From CAZCFB01 sp964511535 (GTDB lineage Bacteria; Myxococcota_A; Polyangia; GCA-2747355; CAZCFB01): a stretch of DNA of 31,796 nt. Location: NCBI GenBank assembly GCA_964511535.1, contig CAZEFW010000106.1, forward strand, positions 1-31,796. Direction: 5' to 3'. Below the pieces are notes generated by a model. That model searched no databases. It was not told the origin of the DNA and saw only the letters and a list, made by a program, of their open reading frames with translations. The translations under genes and the position numbers were made by a program. This document shows, piece after piece, positions 7,245-14,110 of this stretch; position 1 is the stretch's first letter; each line of letters opens with the position of its first letter.

Positions 7245-8183
7245 GGGCCGGGGCAGGTGCTGGTGCGCGTGGCAGCAGCATCGCTCAACTACCGCGATCT
7301 GCTCACGGTCAACGGCGCGTACAACCCACGCCAGCCGCTGCCCCTGGTGCCCTGCTCCGACGGGGCCGGGCGCGTCGAGCAGGTGGGTGAAGGTGTCGAG
7401 CGCGTGGCCGTGGGCCAGCGGGTGGCCACCTGCTTTTGCCAGGGCTGGATCTCCGGTGCGCCCTCGCGAGAGCGCCTGCGGCACACCCTGGGCGGCCCGC
7501 TGGACGGGACCCTGAGTCAGTACATGGTGCTCGACCAGCAGGGGGTCGTGGCGGTGCCGGAGCAGCTGACCGACGAGCAGGCGGCCACCCTGCCCTGCGC
7601 CGCGCTCACCGCCTGGACCGCGCTGGCCGAGCAGGGCAGCGTGCGGGCCGGTGACTGGGTGCTGCTGCAGGGCACCGGCGGCGTGTCCATCTTCGCGCTG
7701 CAGCTGTGCAAGGCCCTGGGCGCGCGCGTGATCATCACCTCGTCGTCGGACGACAAGCTGGCCCGGGCGCGGGAGCTGGGCGCCGAGGTGACCATCAACT
7801 ACAAGTCGGAGCCGAACTGGGGCAAGGCGGCCCGCGCGGCCACTGGCGGCGCCGGCGTGGACCATGTGGTGGAGGTGGGCGGCGCGGGCACCCTGGCCCA
7901 GAGCCTCAAGGCCACGGCCGTGGGCGGCACCATCAGCCTCATCGGGGTGCTGTCCGGGGTGAGCACCGAGCTGAACCTGCTGCCGGTGCTGATGCAGTAC
8001 GTGCGGGTGCAGGGGATCCTGGTGGGACATCGCGACGGGTTTGAGGCCATGAACCGGGCCATCGAAGCCTCGCGCCTGACGCCGGTGGTGGACCGGGTCT
8101 TCGAGCTGGAGCAGACCCGCGAGGCGCTGCAGCACATGGCCGCGGGGGGACACCTGGGCAAGGTGGTGATCAGGATCGGGTAG
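7245..8183 (+). CDS. MDR-family NAD(P)-dependent alcohol dehydrogenase/quinone oxidoreductase-like, 5' end lost in the scaffold gap
   Basis: A 312-residue fragment of a medium-chain dehydrogenase/reductase; only some 30 N-terminal residues should be missing. The first visible residues GPGQVLVRV and SLNYRDLL are the usual GroES-like start. PLVPCSDGAGRVEQVGEGV follows, and then the Rossmann fold with LLQGTGGVSIFALQLCKALGARVI and its dinucleotide-binding Gly pattern. There is no four-Cys structural zinc lobe, so it resembles the zinc-poor alcohol dehydrogenase/quinone oxidoreductase group. The substrate cannot be read. Its last 14 bases overlap the end of the convergent radical SAM gene. It may or may not share a transcript with the SCP2-like gene across the gap. 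Confidence 0.88.
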   Translation, partial: GPGQVLVRVAAASLNYRDLLTVNGAYNPRQPLPLVPCSDGAGRVEQVGEGVERVAVGQRVATCFCQGWISGAPSRERLRHTLGGPLDGTLSQYMVLDQQGVVAVPEQLTDEQAATLPCAALTAWTALAEQGSVRAGDWVLLQGTGGVSIFALQLCKALGARVIITSSSDDKLARARELGAEVTINYKSEPNWGKAARAATGGAGVDHVVEVGGAGTLAQSLKATAVGGTISLIGVLSGVSTELNLLPVLMQYVRVQGILVGHRDGFEAMNRAIEASRLTPVVDRVFELEQTREALQHMAAGGHLGKVVIRIG

Positions 8184-9111
8184 GGCGGTAGTGGTCTCGC
8201 TCCTGGCGCAGCTCGCCGCGGTCCACCATTTGATCCAGGAATGGGCTCAGGGCGTCCGGGTCCAGGCCCAGGGCGCCGGCGATGTCCTCGGCGGTGCAGG
8301 GGCGCCGGGCGGTCATCTGCAGGATCTGTCCGGCGGTGCGCGCGGTGGGCGCCAGGCCGCCAGAGTCTGCCGCGGCGAAGCGGGCGATGATCTCCACGTC
8401 GAGCGGCGCGAACCGCTCTGCGGCCAGCAGCAGCTCGCGGCGGGACAGCGGGCCGGCGTCATGGGCTGGCGGACGCACCACGGTGTTCAGGTCGACCCCC
8501 TCGATGTTCAGGGTGCGCGCCACCCGGGCGAGGGCCTGCAATGACGCCGGGGAATCGTTGACGCCGCGCACCAGCATCACCTCCAGGCGGCATCGTCCTG
8601 CAAAGCCGGCGCAGAACGACTCCAGCCCGCCCAGCATCCGCTCCAGCTCGAGCCCGGGGGCCGGGCGGTTCATGCGGGACAGGGTCTGCGCGTCAGCAGC
8701 GTCCAGCGACGGATAGACCTGATCGAAGCGCCCGGCGGCGCGGGCCACCTCGGGCCGCCAGAGCAGCCCGCCGTTGGTCAGCAGCACCAGGGGCAGGTCG
8801 CAGATCTCCCGTACGGCGCTGACCAGCTGCTCCAGCGGGGCGTACAGCGTGGGCTCGCCGGAGCCCGCCAGCGTGATGACGCGGGTGCGGGGCTCGCGCG
8901 CCAGGGCCTGCTGGATCTGCTCCACCACCTGCGGAACCGACACGCCAAAATCCTCGGGCTCGGCGGTCAGCCGGGTGGTGGGGCCCACCTGACAATATAT
9001 ACAGTCGAAGCAGCACACCTTGCGGGGCAGCAGGTCCACCCCCAGCGACAGGCCGAGCCTCCGGGAGGGAACTGGTCCGTAGACATGGGTCTGTGAGGAA
9101 GGCTGGCTCAT
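8170..9111 (-). CDS. Radical SAM protein of the COG0731 type with C-terminal winged helix
   Basis: A 313-residue iron-sulfur enzyme. The radical SAM cluster motif is CxxxCxxC at C33, C37 and C40 (CCFDCIYC), preceded by YGPVPSRRLG and followed by TLAGSGEPTLY, the SAM-binding 'GGE' equivalent. The N-terminal signature VPSRRLGLSLGVDLLP is typical of COG0731 proteins, which include relatives of wybutosine-synthesis enzymes but are mostly uncharacterised. Residues from about 255 onward look like a small helix-turn-helix (TAEDIAGALGLDPDALSPFL). The start is set at 9111 because AAGGTG lies just upstream; the in-frame ATG at 9147 has no such site. The 220-base region upstream, shared with the divergent propeller gene, contains several TGGCA(C) motifs but no promoter I can defend. 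Substrate unknown. Confidence 0.88.
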   Translation of the reverse strand: MSQPSSQTHVYGPVPSRRLGLSLGVDLLPRKVCCFDCIYCQVGPTTRLTAEPEDFGVSVPQVVEQIQQALAREPRTRVITLAGSGEPTLYAPLEQLVSAVREICDLPLVLLTNGGLLWRPEVARAAGRFDQVYPSLDAADAQTLSRMNRPAPGLELERMLGGLESFCAGFAGRCRLEVMLVRGVNDSPASLQALARVARTLNIEGVDLNTVVRPPAHDAGPLSRRELLLAAERFAPLDVEIIARFAAADSGGLAPTARTAGQILQMTARRPCTAEDIAGALGLDPDALSPFLDQMVDRGELRQERDHYRPTRS

Positions 9112-9332
9112 GGCACCTTGGGCCTCTCTTACCAGATGACCGGGCATTTGTCATGGCAGTTGTGTCACCTGGATCGCGTCACGGCACAACATGGCACATG
9201 ATGGGCATGTGGGCCAAACCGGGCAAATCCGCATCAGGCGTTTGATATTGTTAAATGTTTTGCCCCTGCGATTAACCGGCACGGCATTCGCAAAGAAATT
9301 TGTTCATGCTCGCTCAACCCTGGAGGACAGTC

Positions 9333-11414
9333 ATGAAACAGACACAGTATCCAGTGATCACCCTCATCGCCATGACCCTCGGCCTGCTCGCCTGTGACGT
9401 GGATTCCACGGGCACCCCGCGAGGGATCCAGAGCCGCGTGGAGCTCTCGCGCTTTGACAGCTGCACCGAGCTTGGCAACTACGTCCAGCAGGTGGCCGCT
9501 GACCGAATGCACCTCTATCTCAACACCCAGATGGAGACCGCCAAGAAGTACTCCCATGGTTACGGCGGCCACGCAGACGCTGGCGCGGCCATGGCCGACA
9601 GCGGCTCCGCCTCTCCCACCACCCCCACGCCCAAGAAGGGCGAGCCCAAGAGCCACACCGAGACCAACAACCAGGTCAAGGGCGTGGACGAGCCGGACTT
9701 CGTCAAGAACGACGGCACCCGCATCTTCGTGCTCAGCGACAACTGGCTCTACCTGACCGAGAGCTGGCCGCCGAGCAAGATGGGGCTCAAGGGTAAGATC
9801 AAGATTCAGGGCACCGCGCGGCAGATGCTGCTCAAGGGCACCAAGGTGATGGTCTTCTCCAGCGTGACCTCGGGCAAGTACAGCTACTGCCCCTTCTGCA
9901 GCTACACCCAGAACGGCGTGACCAAGGTGACCAAGGTGGACATCAGCGACTTGCAGAACCCCAAGATCGAGGGCGAGCACTTCATGCCGGGCAGCTACCG
10001 CGCCGCGCGGCGCGTGGGCTCCAGCGTGCGCCTGGTGCTGTCGGATAACATCAACTGGCCCACCGGCATGACCTGGTACCCCAGCTACAAAGAGGCGGGC
10101 CACTACAGCGACCCGATCTGGATCGAGGACGAGTACCGCCGGCTGATGCGCGAAAACGACAAGCTGATCCGCAACCAGCCGCTGGAGCACTGGCTGCCCA
10201 AGGCCTACTACAAGACCGCCGCCGGCAAGAAGGTCGAGCACAACTACAGCTGCTCCGACTTCCTGCGCCCCAACGCGTCGGTGGAGCTGGGGCTGGTCAG
10301 CGTGCTGAGCCTGAACATGGACAAGCCCGAGCTGGCGCCCACGCGCACCTCCATCCTGGGCAAGACCGACCTGATCTACGCCAACGCCAAGTCGCTGTAC
10401 CTGGCCAGCAGGCACTACTGGAACAGCGCCTCGCAGACCAACGTGCGCAACCACACCTACCTGCACAAGTTCGACATCACCAACATCGACAAGGCCAAGT
10501 ACGTGGCCTCGGGCGGCGTCGACGGCACCGTGCTCAACCAGTTCGCCCTGGACGAGCACAACGACTTCTTGCGCCTGGCCACCACGGTGCGGCGAGACAA
10601 GGAGACCAGCTCGTCGTCGAGCTGGAGCTCCACCGAGACGATCAACCGGATCACCGTGCTGGGCGAGAACGCCGGGCAGCTGGTGGAGGTGGGGCGCACC
10701 AAGGACCTGGCCAAGACCGAGCGCATCTACAGCGCGCGCTTCATGGGTGACAAGGCGTACCTGGTGACCTTCCGCCAGATCGACCCGCTCTACACCCTCG
10801 ACCTGTCCAACCCGAAGAAGCCGAAGGTGGTGGGCGAGCTCAAGGTGCCTGGCTTCTCCTCTTACATCCACCCGGTGGGCACCAGGCACCTGCTGACCCT
10901 CGGCATGCACATCCCCGCGCCGGGCCAGGGCAACTGGAGCGACCGGGCGTTGAAGCTGACCATCTTCGACGTCAGCGACTTCGCCAACCCGAAGGAGACC
11001 CTGTCCGTGAAGATCGGCACCGTCTACGGCCGCTCCGAGGCGAGCTACGACCACAAGGCGTTCAACTACTACCCCGAGCGCAAGCTGCTGGCGATTCCGT
11101 TCTCAGACTGGGACTACAACAAGAAGGGCGCCTCGTACTGGAGCTCCTTCATCAGCGAGGTGCGGGTGTTCAAGATCGACGTCAACGCAGCCAAGGTGGA
11201 GGCCGTGGGCGCCCTGTCGCACTCCGACCTGTTCAAGAACAAGTACAGCAACCAGGGCAACGGCTACTACTACGGCTACGACTGGTGGGTGCGGCGCAGC
11301 GTCATGGCCACCGACCACCAGAACAACGACTACCTCTACGCCATCAGCCGCGCCGGCATCCGCGTGGTGGGCCTCAAGGACCCGAGCAAGTCCCTGTCCG
11401 ACGTCAAGTTCTAG
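9333..11414 (+). CDS. Secreted beta-propeller lipoprotein (C-terminal beta-propeller, PF09826-like)
   Basis: A 693-residue lipoprotein. The N-terminus is a short signal peptide with lipobox LLAC (Cys21), so it is probably lipid-anchored to the outer membrane. The stretch NNQVKGVDEPDFVKNDGTRI is a strong signature of the secreted 'C-terminal beta-propeller distantly related to WD-40' family. Regular repeats of the type VDISDLQNPKIEGE, LDLSNPKKPKVVGEL and FDVSDFANPKETL mark the blades. These proteins occur in archaea and various bacteria and have no firm biochemical role; cell-surface binding is likely. A small Asp/Ser-rich linker precedes the propeller. The start at 9333 has a clear GGAGGA six bases upstream; the in-frame ATG at 9300 has none and would spoil the signal peptide. 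Confidence 0.87.
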   Translation: MKQTQYPVITLIAMTLGLLACDVDSTGTPRGIQSRVELSRFDSCTELGNYVQQVAADRMHLYLNTQMETAKKYSHGYGGHADAGAAMADSGSASPTTPTPKKGEPKSHTETNNQVKGVDEPDFVKNDGTRIFVLSDNWLYLTESWPPSKMGLKGKIKIQGTARQMLLKGTKVMVFSSVTSGKYSYCPFCSYTQNGVTKVTKVDISDLQNPKIEGEHFMPGSYRAARRVGSSVRLVLSDNINWPTGMTWYPSYKEAGHYSDPIWIEDEYRRLMRENDKLIRNQPLEHWLPKAYYKTAAGKKVEHNYSCSDFLRPNASVELGLVSVLSLNMDKPELAPTRTSILGKTDLIYANAKSLYLASRHYWNSASQTNVRNHTYLHKFDITNIDKAKYVASGGVDGTVLNQFALDEHNDFLRLATTVRRDKETSSSSSWSSTETINRITVLGENAGQLVEVGRTKDLAKTERIYSARFMGDKAYLVTFRQIDPLYTLDLSNPKKPKVVGELKVPGFSSYIHPVGTRHLLTLGMHIPAPGQGNWSDRALKLTIFDVSDFANPKETLSVKIGTVYGRSEASYDHKAFNYYPERKLLAIPFSDWDYNKKGASYWSSFISEVRVFKIDVNAAKVEAVGALSHSDLFKNKYSNQGNGYYYGYDWWVRRSVMATDHQNNDYLYAISRAGIRVVGLKDPSKSLSDVKF

Positions 11415-11419
11415 CAACC

Positions 11420-11435
11420 TCGACGCAATCGTCGA
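11420..11435 (+). terminator. Short stem-loop after the propeller gene
   Basis: TCGACG-CAAT-CGTCGA is a perfect 6-base stem six bases after the stop codon. No T run follows, so it is at best a weak or factor-dependent terminator. Confidence 0.3.
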
Positions 11436-11509
11436 CGTGGACGACCGTCGCCGTAGCCCTACCCTTATCCCTGCCGCCCACGCCCACGAAACCTCCCTGA
11501 CCCGCATCC

Positions 11510-11550
11510 CGGCATCCTGGCATTCCGGCGCTCTGGCATCTCTGGCATGC
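11510..11550. repeat. Imperfect short direct repeats (core TGGCAT)
   Basis: Four copies of (C/T)GGCAT at 11510, 11518, 11534 and 11543, spaced about 8-9 bases, with one degenerate unit between. It lies in the 193-base gap between the propeller gene and the molybdopterin enzyme gene. No other signal was seen in that gap. Confidence 0.5.
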
Positions 11551-11607
11551 AGCGGCGCAGCTGCCGCTCCTTGCCCCACCCTCCCCACCTGCTACGCCTT
11601 ATAGGCC

Positions 11608-12438
11608 ATGCCCGACCTGTCCAAGCCCCCTCGAATCTCCCCCGTAACCATCAACCGCCGCTCGGTCCTGGAGTGGCTCGGGGGCGGCGCGGTGCTGGCG
11701 CTCTCAGGGCTCAGCCCGGGCTGCTCGGATGACAGCGCGCCCGCGCTGCATGGCGCGGACAGCGGGGCCGGAGGCCTCGACAGCTCCGGGGGCCTCGACC
11801 AGGACACCACCCTCACCGACGCGCCGGTGGGGCCGGGGGACCTGTTTTCGCCGGACGCCTCGTTCCCGTTCGCGCCGGGTCCCACCTCCCACAAGGTGTA
11901 CTCGGGGTGGGGCGAGCGCACCGTGGACCCGCAGGATCTCAAGAAGATCCTCGCCAGCTGGAAGCTGCGCGTGGATGGAATGGTGGACAAGCCGCGCACC
12001 TTCACCTTCGCCGAGCTGGTGGGCCTGGAGCGGTTCAACATGGTGACCGACTTTCACTGCGTGGAGGGCTGGTCCATCTATGACGTGCCGTGGGACGGGG
12101 TCCGCTTCAGCACGCTGCTCAACGCGGTCAAGCCACAGGCCAAGGCGACCCACGTGGCGATCCACACCGTGGGCAGCAAGTACAACGACTCGGTGCCCAT
12201 CTCCGTGGCCCGTGAGGCGCGCTCGGTGCTGGGCTACGGCATCGGCGGCAACACCCTGCCGCTGAAGCATGGCTTCCCGCTGCGGGCGGTGATCCCGCGG
12301 CTGCTCGGCTACAAGAACGCAAAGTACATCGACCGGATCGAGCTGACCGACAAGGTCCTGCACGGCTTCTGGGTCAACGCCGGCTACCCCTACGCCGGAG
12401 AGGTGCCCAAGGCGCGGCTGCGCGCAGGCAAGTACTGA
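11608..12438 (+). CDS. Tat-exported molybdopterin-dependent oxidoreductase lipoprotein (sulfite oxidase/MsrP-like fold)
   Basis: A 276-residue envelope oxidoreductase. The N-terminus has a twin-arginine signal (NRRSVLEWL, Arg17-Arg18), a hydrophobic core and a lipobox-like SPGC (Cys39), so it looks like a Tat-dependent lipoprotein. A flexible Asp/Ser/Gly/Pro-rich linker covers about 40-90. The oxidoreductase molybdopterin domain follows (LKKILASWKLRVDGMV, FAELVGL). The molybdenum-ligating Cys of the family is C151 in DFHCVEGWS, and GYGIGGNTLPLKHGFPLRAV matches the conserved cofactor-binding end. The domain is the SUOX/YedY type; no haem partner such as MsrQ or a cytochrome is encoded next to it. 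Substrate not readable: sulfite, methionine sulfoxide or other S/N-oxides are options. The start has no strong ribosome-binding site. Confidence 0.9.
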   Translation: MPDLSKPPRISPVTINRRSVLEWLGGGAVLALSGLSPGCSDDSAPALHGADSGAGGLDSSGGLDQDTTLTDAPVGPGDLFSPDASFPFAPGPTSHKVYSGWGERTVDPQDLKKILASWKLRVDGMVDKPRTFTFAELVGLERFNMVTDFHCVEGWSIYDVPWDGVRFSTLLNAVKPQAKATHVAIHTVGSKYNDSVPISVAREARSVLGYGIGGNTLPLKHGFPLRAVIPRLLGYKNAKYIDRIELTDKVLHGFWVNAGYPYAGEVPKARLRAGKY

Positions 12439-12443
12439 CGCCC

Positions 12444-12466
12444 TGGCTCCGGCAGGAGCGGAGCCA
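12444..12466 (+). terminator. Stem-loop after the molybdopterin oxidoreductase gene
   Basis: TGGCTCCG (12444-12451) pairs perfectly with CGGAGCCA (12459-12466) around a 7-base loop, starting six bases after the stop. The following AAACTTC is not a real T run, so it is a possible weak terminator before the acyl-CoA synthetase gene. Confidence 0.45.
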
Positions 12467-12497
12467 AACTTCACGCGATGCGCTACTATCCCTGGCC

Positions 12498-14036
12498 ATG
12501 GCCGGTTTGTATCAGTTCCTGCGCCAGGCTCGCGAGCAGCACGCGGAGCGCATCGCCATCGTCGACGGGGAGACCCGGCTGACCTACGCGCAGGTCGGCG
12601 CCCGGGTGGAGGCCCTGGCCGGCGGCCTCGCCTCCCTTGGCCTGAGCAAGGGCGATCGGCTCGGCTTCATCGACCGCAACAGCGCCGAGTTCTTCGAGAC
12701 CTACTTCGCCGCGGCGGCCCTGGGCGTGGCCCTGTGCCCCATCAACACCAGGCTCTCGCCTGCGGAGGTGGCCTTCATCCTCCAGGACGCCGGGGCGCGC
12801 CGGGTGATCTGCAGGCGCGAGCTCCGGGCTCTGCTGGATCGCGCGACGAACCTGGACGAGGCCGTGATCATCGGAGGCGATGGAGAGCCGGGCTACGAGG
12901 CGATGATTCGACATGGTGGAGGTTTTATTGAATCAGAATTAAACACCGGAAGCCTGGCCCACCTCTACTACACCAGCGGCACCACTGGCCGCCCCAAGGG
13001 GGTGATGCTGACCCACGGCAACGTGGAAACGCACGCCAGGGCGGCCTCGGACGAGCTGGCCCTCACAGGGCGCGATCGGTGGGGGCATATCGCGCCCATG
13101 TTCCACCTGGCCGACGCGTGGGCCACCTTCGCGGTGACCCTGGTGGGCGGGCGGCATGTGATGCTGCCCGCCTTCGAGCCCCGGGCCGCGCTGGAGCTGA
13201 TGGAGCGCGAGCGCATCTCCGTGAGCAACCTGGTGCCCACCATGCTCAACCTGATGCTCAAGCACCCGGAGCGGGGCGATTTCCCGTGCGCCTCGCTGCG
13301 GCTGCTTCTGTCGGGCGGCGCGCCCATCGCCAGGGACCTGGTGCGGCGGATCATGCGCCAGTTCGGCTGCGAATATGTGCAGACCTACGGCATGACCGAG
13401 ACCTCGCCCTACCTGACGCTGAGCAAGCTGCTCCCCCACCTGCGCCGCCTGCCCGAGGAGGAGCAGCTCGCCTATCGCGCCCGCACGGGCCGGCCCTTCT
13501 CCGCGGTGGAGTTGAAGGTGGTGGACGAGGCCGGCGAGTCGGTGCCGGCGGACGGACAGGCCGTGGGTGAGATCCTGGCCCGCGGCCCCACCGTGACGCC
13601 GGGCTACTGGCGCCGCCCGGAGGAGACCGCGGCGGCCTTCGCCGAGGGCGGCTGGCTGCGCACCGGCGACATGGCCACGGTGGAATCAGAGGGCTACCTC
13701 GACATCGTGGACCGCAAGAAGGACATGATCCTATCCGGGGGCGAGAACATCTTCTCCATCGAAGTGGAGGGCGCGCTGTACGACCACCCGGCGGTGCTCG
13801 AGGCGGCGGTTTTTGGCCTCGCCGACGAGACCTGGGGCGAGCGCGTGGCCGCGGCCGTGGTGCTCCGCCCGGGCCGGCACGCCACCGCCGACGAGCTGCG
13901 GGAGCATGCGCGCGCAACCCTCGCCCGCTACAAGACCCCGCGGGAGATCCACTTCCTGGACGAGCTGCCCAAGACCGGCTCCGGCAAGATAACCAAAAAG
14001 CCCCTGCGAGAGCGCTTCCAAAAAAATGTCAAGTAG
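12498..14036 (+). CDS. AMP-forming acyl-CoA synthetase (long-chain fatty-acid-CoA ligase-like)
   Basis: A 512-residue member of the ANL superfamily that activates a carboxylic acid with ATP and joins it to CoA. All core motifs are visible: the P-loop YYTSGTTGRPKG at 157-168, the adenine-binding TYGMTETSP, the ATP-ribose Asp in GWLRTGDMA, the hinge DRKKDMILSGGENI and the catalytic Lys K497 in TGSGKITKK. Chain-length preference cannot be read. The final residues KNVK and the TAG stop are supplied by the palindromic element at 14023-14065, so the native C-terminus was probably replaced or shifted by that insertion; the residues lost would lie after the catalytic Lys. No strong ribosome-binding site precedes the ATG at 12498. 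Confidence 0.93.
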   Translation: MAGLYQFLRQAREQHAERIAIVDGETRLTYAQVGARVEALAGGLASLGLSKGDRLGFIDRNSAEFFETYFAAAALGVALCPINTRLSPAEVAFILQDAGARRVICRRELRALLDRATNLDEAVIIGGDGEPGYEAMIRHGGGFIESELNTGSLAHLYYTSGTTGRPKGVMLTHGNVETHARAASDELALTGRDRWGHIAPMFHLADAWATFAVTLVGGRHVMLPAFEPRAALELMERERISVSNLVPTMLNLMLKHPERGDFPCASLRLLLSGGAPIARDLVRRIMRQFGCEYVQTYGMTETSPYLTLSKLLPHLRRLPEEEQLAYRARTGRPFSAVELKVVDEAGESVPADGQAVGEILARGPTVTPGYWRRPEETAAAFAEGGWLRTGDMATVESEGYLDIVDRKKDMILSGGENIFSIEVEGALYDHPAVLEAAVFGLADETWGERVAAAVVLRPGRHATADELREHARATLARYKTPREIHFLDELPKTGSGKITKKPLRERFQKNVK

Positions 14037-14065
14037 GGGGGTCAGACCCCTACACTTGACATTTT
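14023..14065. repeat. Palindromic intergenic element, copy 2, overlapping the acyl-CoA synthetase 3' end
   Basis: Arms AAAATGTCAAGT (14023-14034) and ACTTGACATTTT (14054-14065) are a perfect 12-base inverted pair with a G6-TCAGA-C4 centre. The centre is in the opposite orientation to copy 1. It contains the last sense codons and the TAG stop of the acyl-CoA synthetase, and it can serve as terminator. Confidence 0.88.
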
Positions 14066-14068
14066 ACT

Positions 14069-14110
14069 AATATGTCATATAGGGGGGTCAGACCCCTACA
14101 CTTGACATTT
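14069..14110. repeat. Palindromic intergenic element, copy 3 (left arm degraded), overlapping the PHP-lipoprotein stop codon
   Basis: The right arm ACACTTGACATTT is the same as in copy 2, and the centre G6-TCAGA-C4 is identical, but the left arm is changed to ATGTCATAT. Four bases separate it from copy 2, so the two are tandem. Its end supplies part of the TAA stop (14109-14111, minus strand) of the large lipoprotein gene. Confidence 0.85.

Noticed and set aside
9185..9215. TGGCAC motifs upstream of the propeller gene as a sigma-54 promoter
   Set aside because: The -24-like TGGCAC is present, but the -12 TTGC at the right distance is replaced by GGGC/TGGC, so the required pair is missing.
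9234..11054. 606-codon frame antisense to the propeller lipoprotein
   Set aside because: Val/Leu/Gly/His-rich shadow without motifs; the plus strand has the lipobox and family signature.
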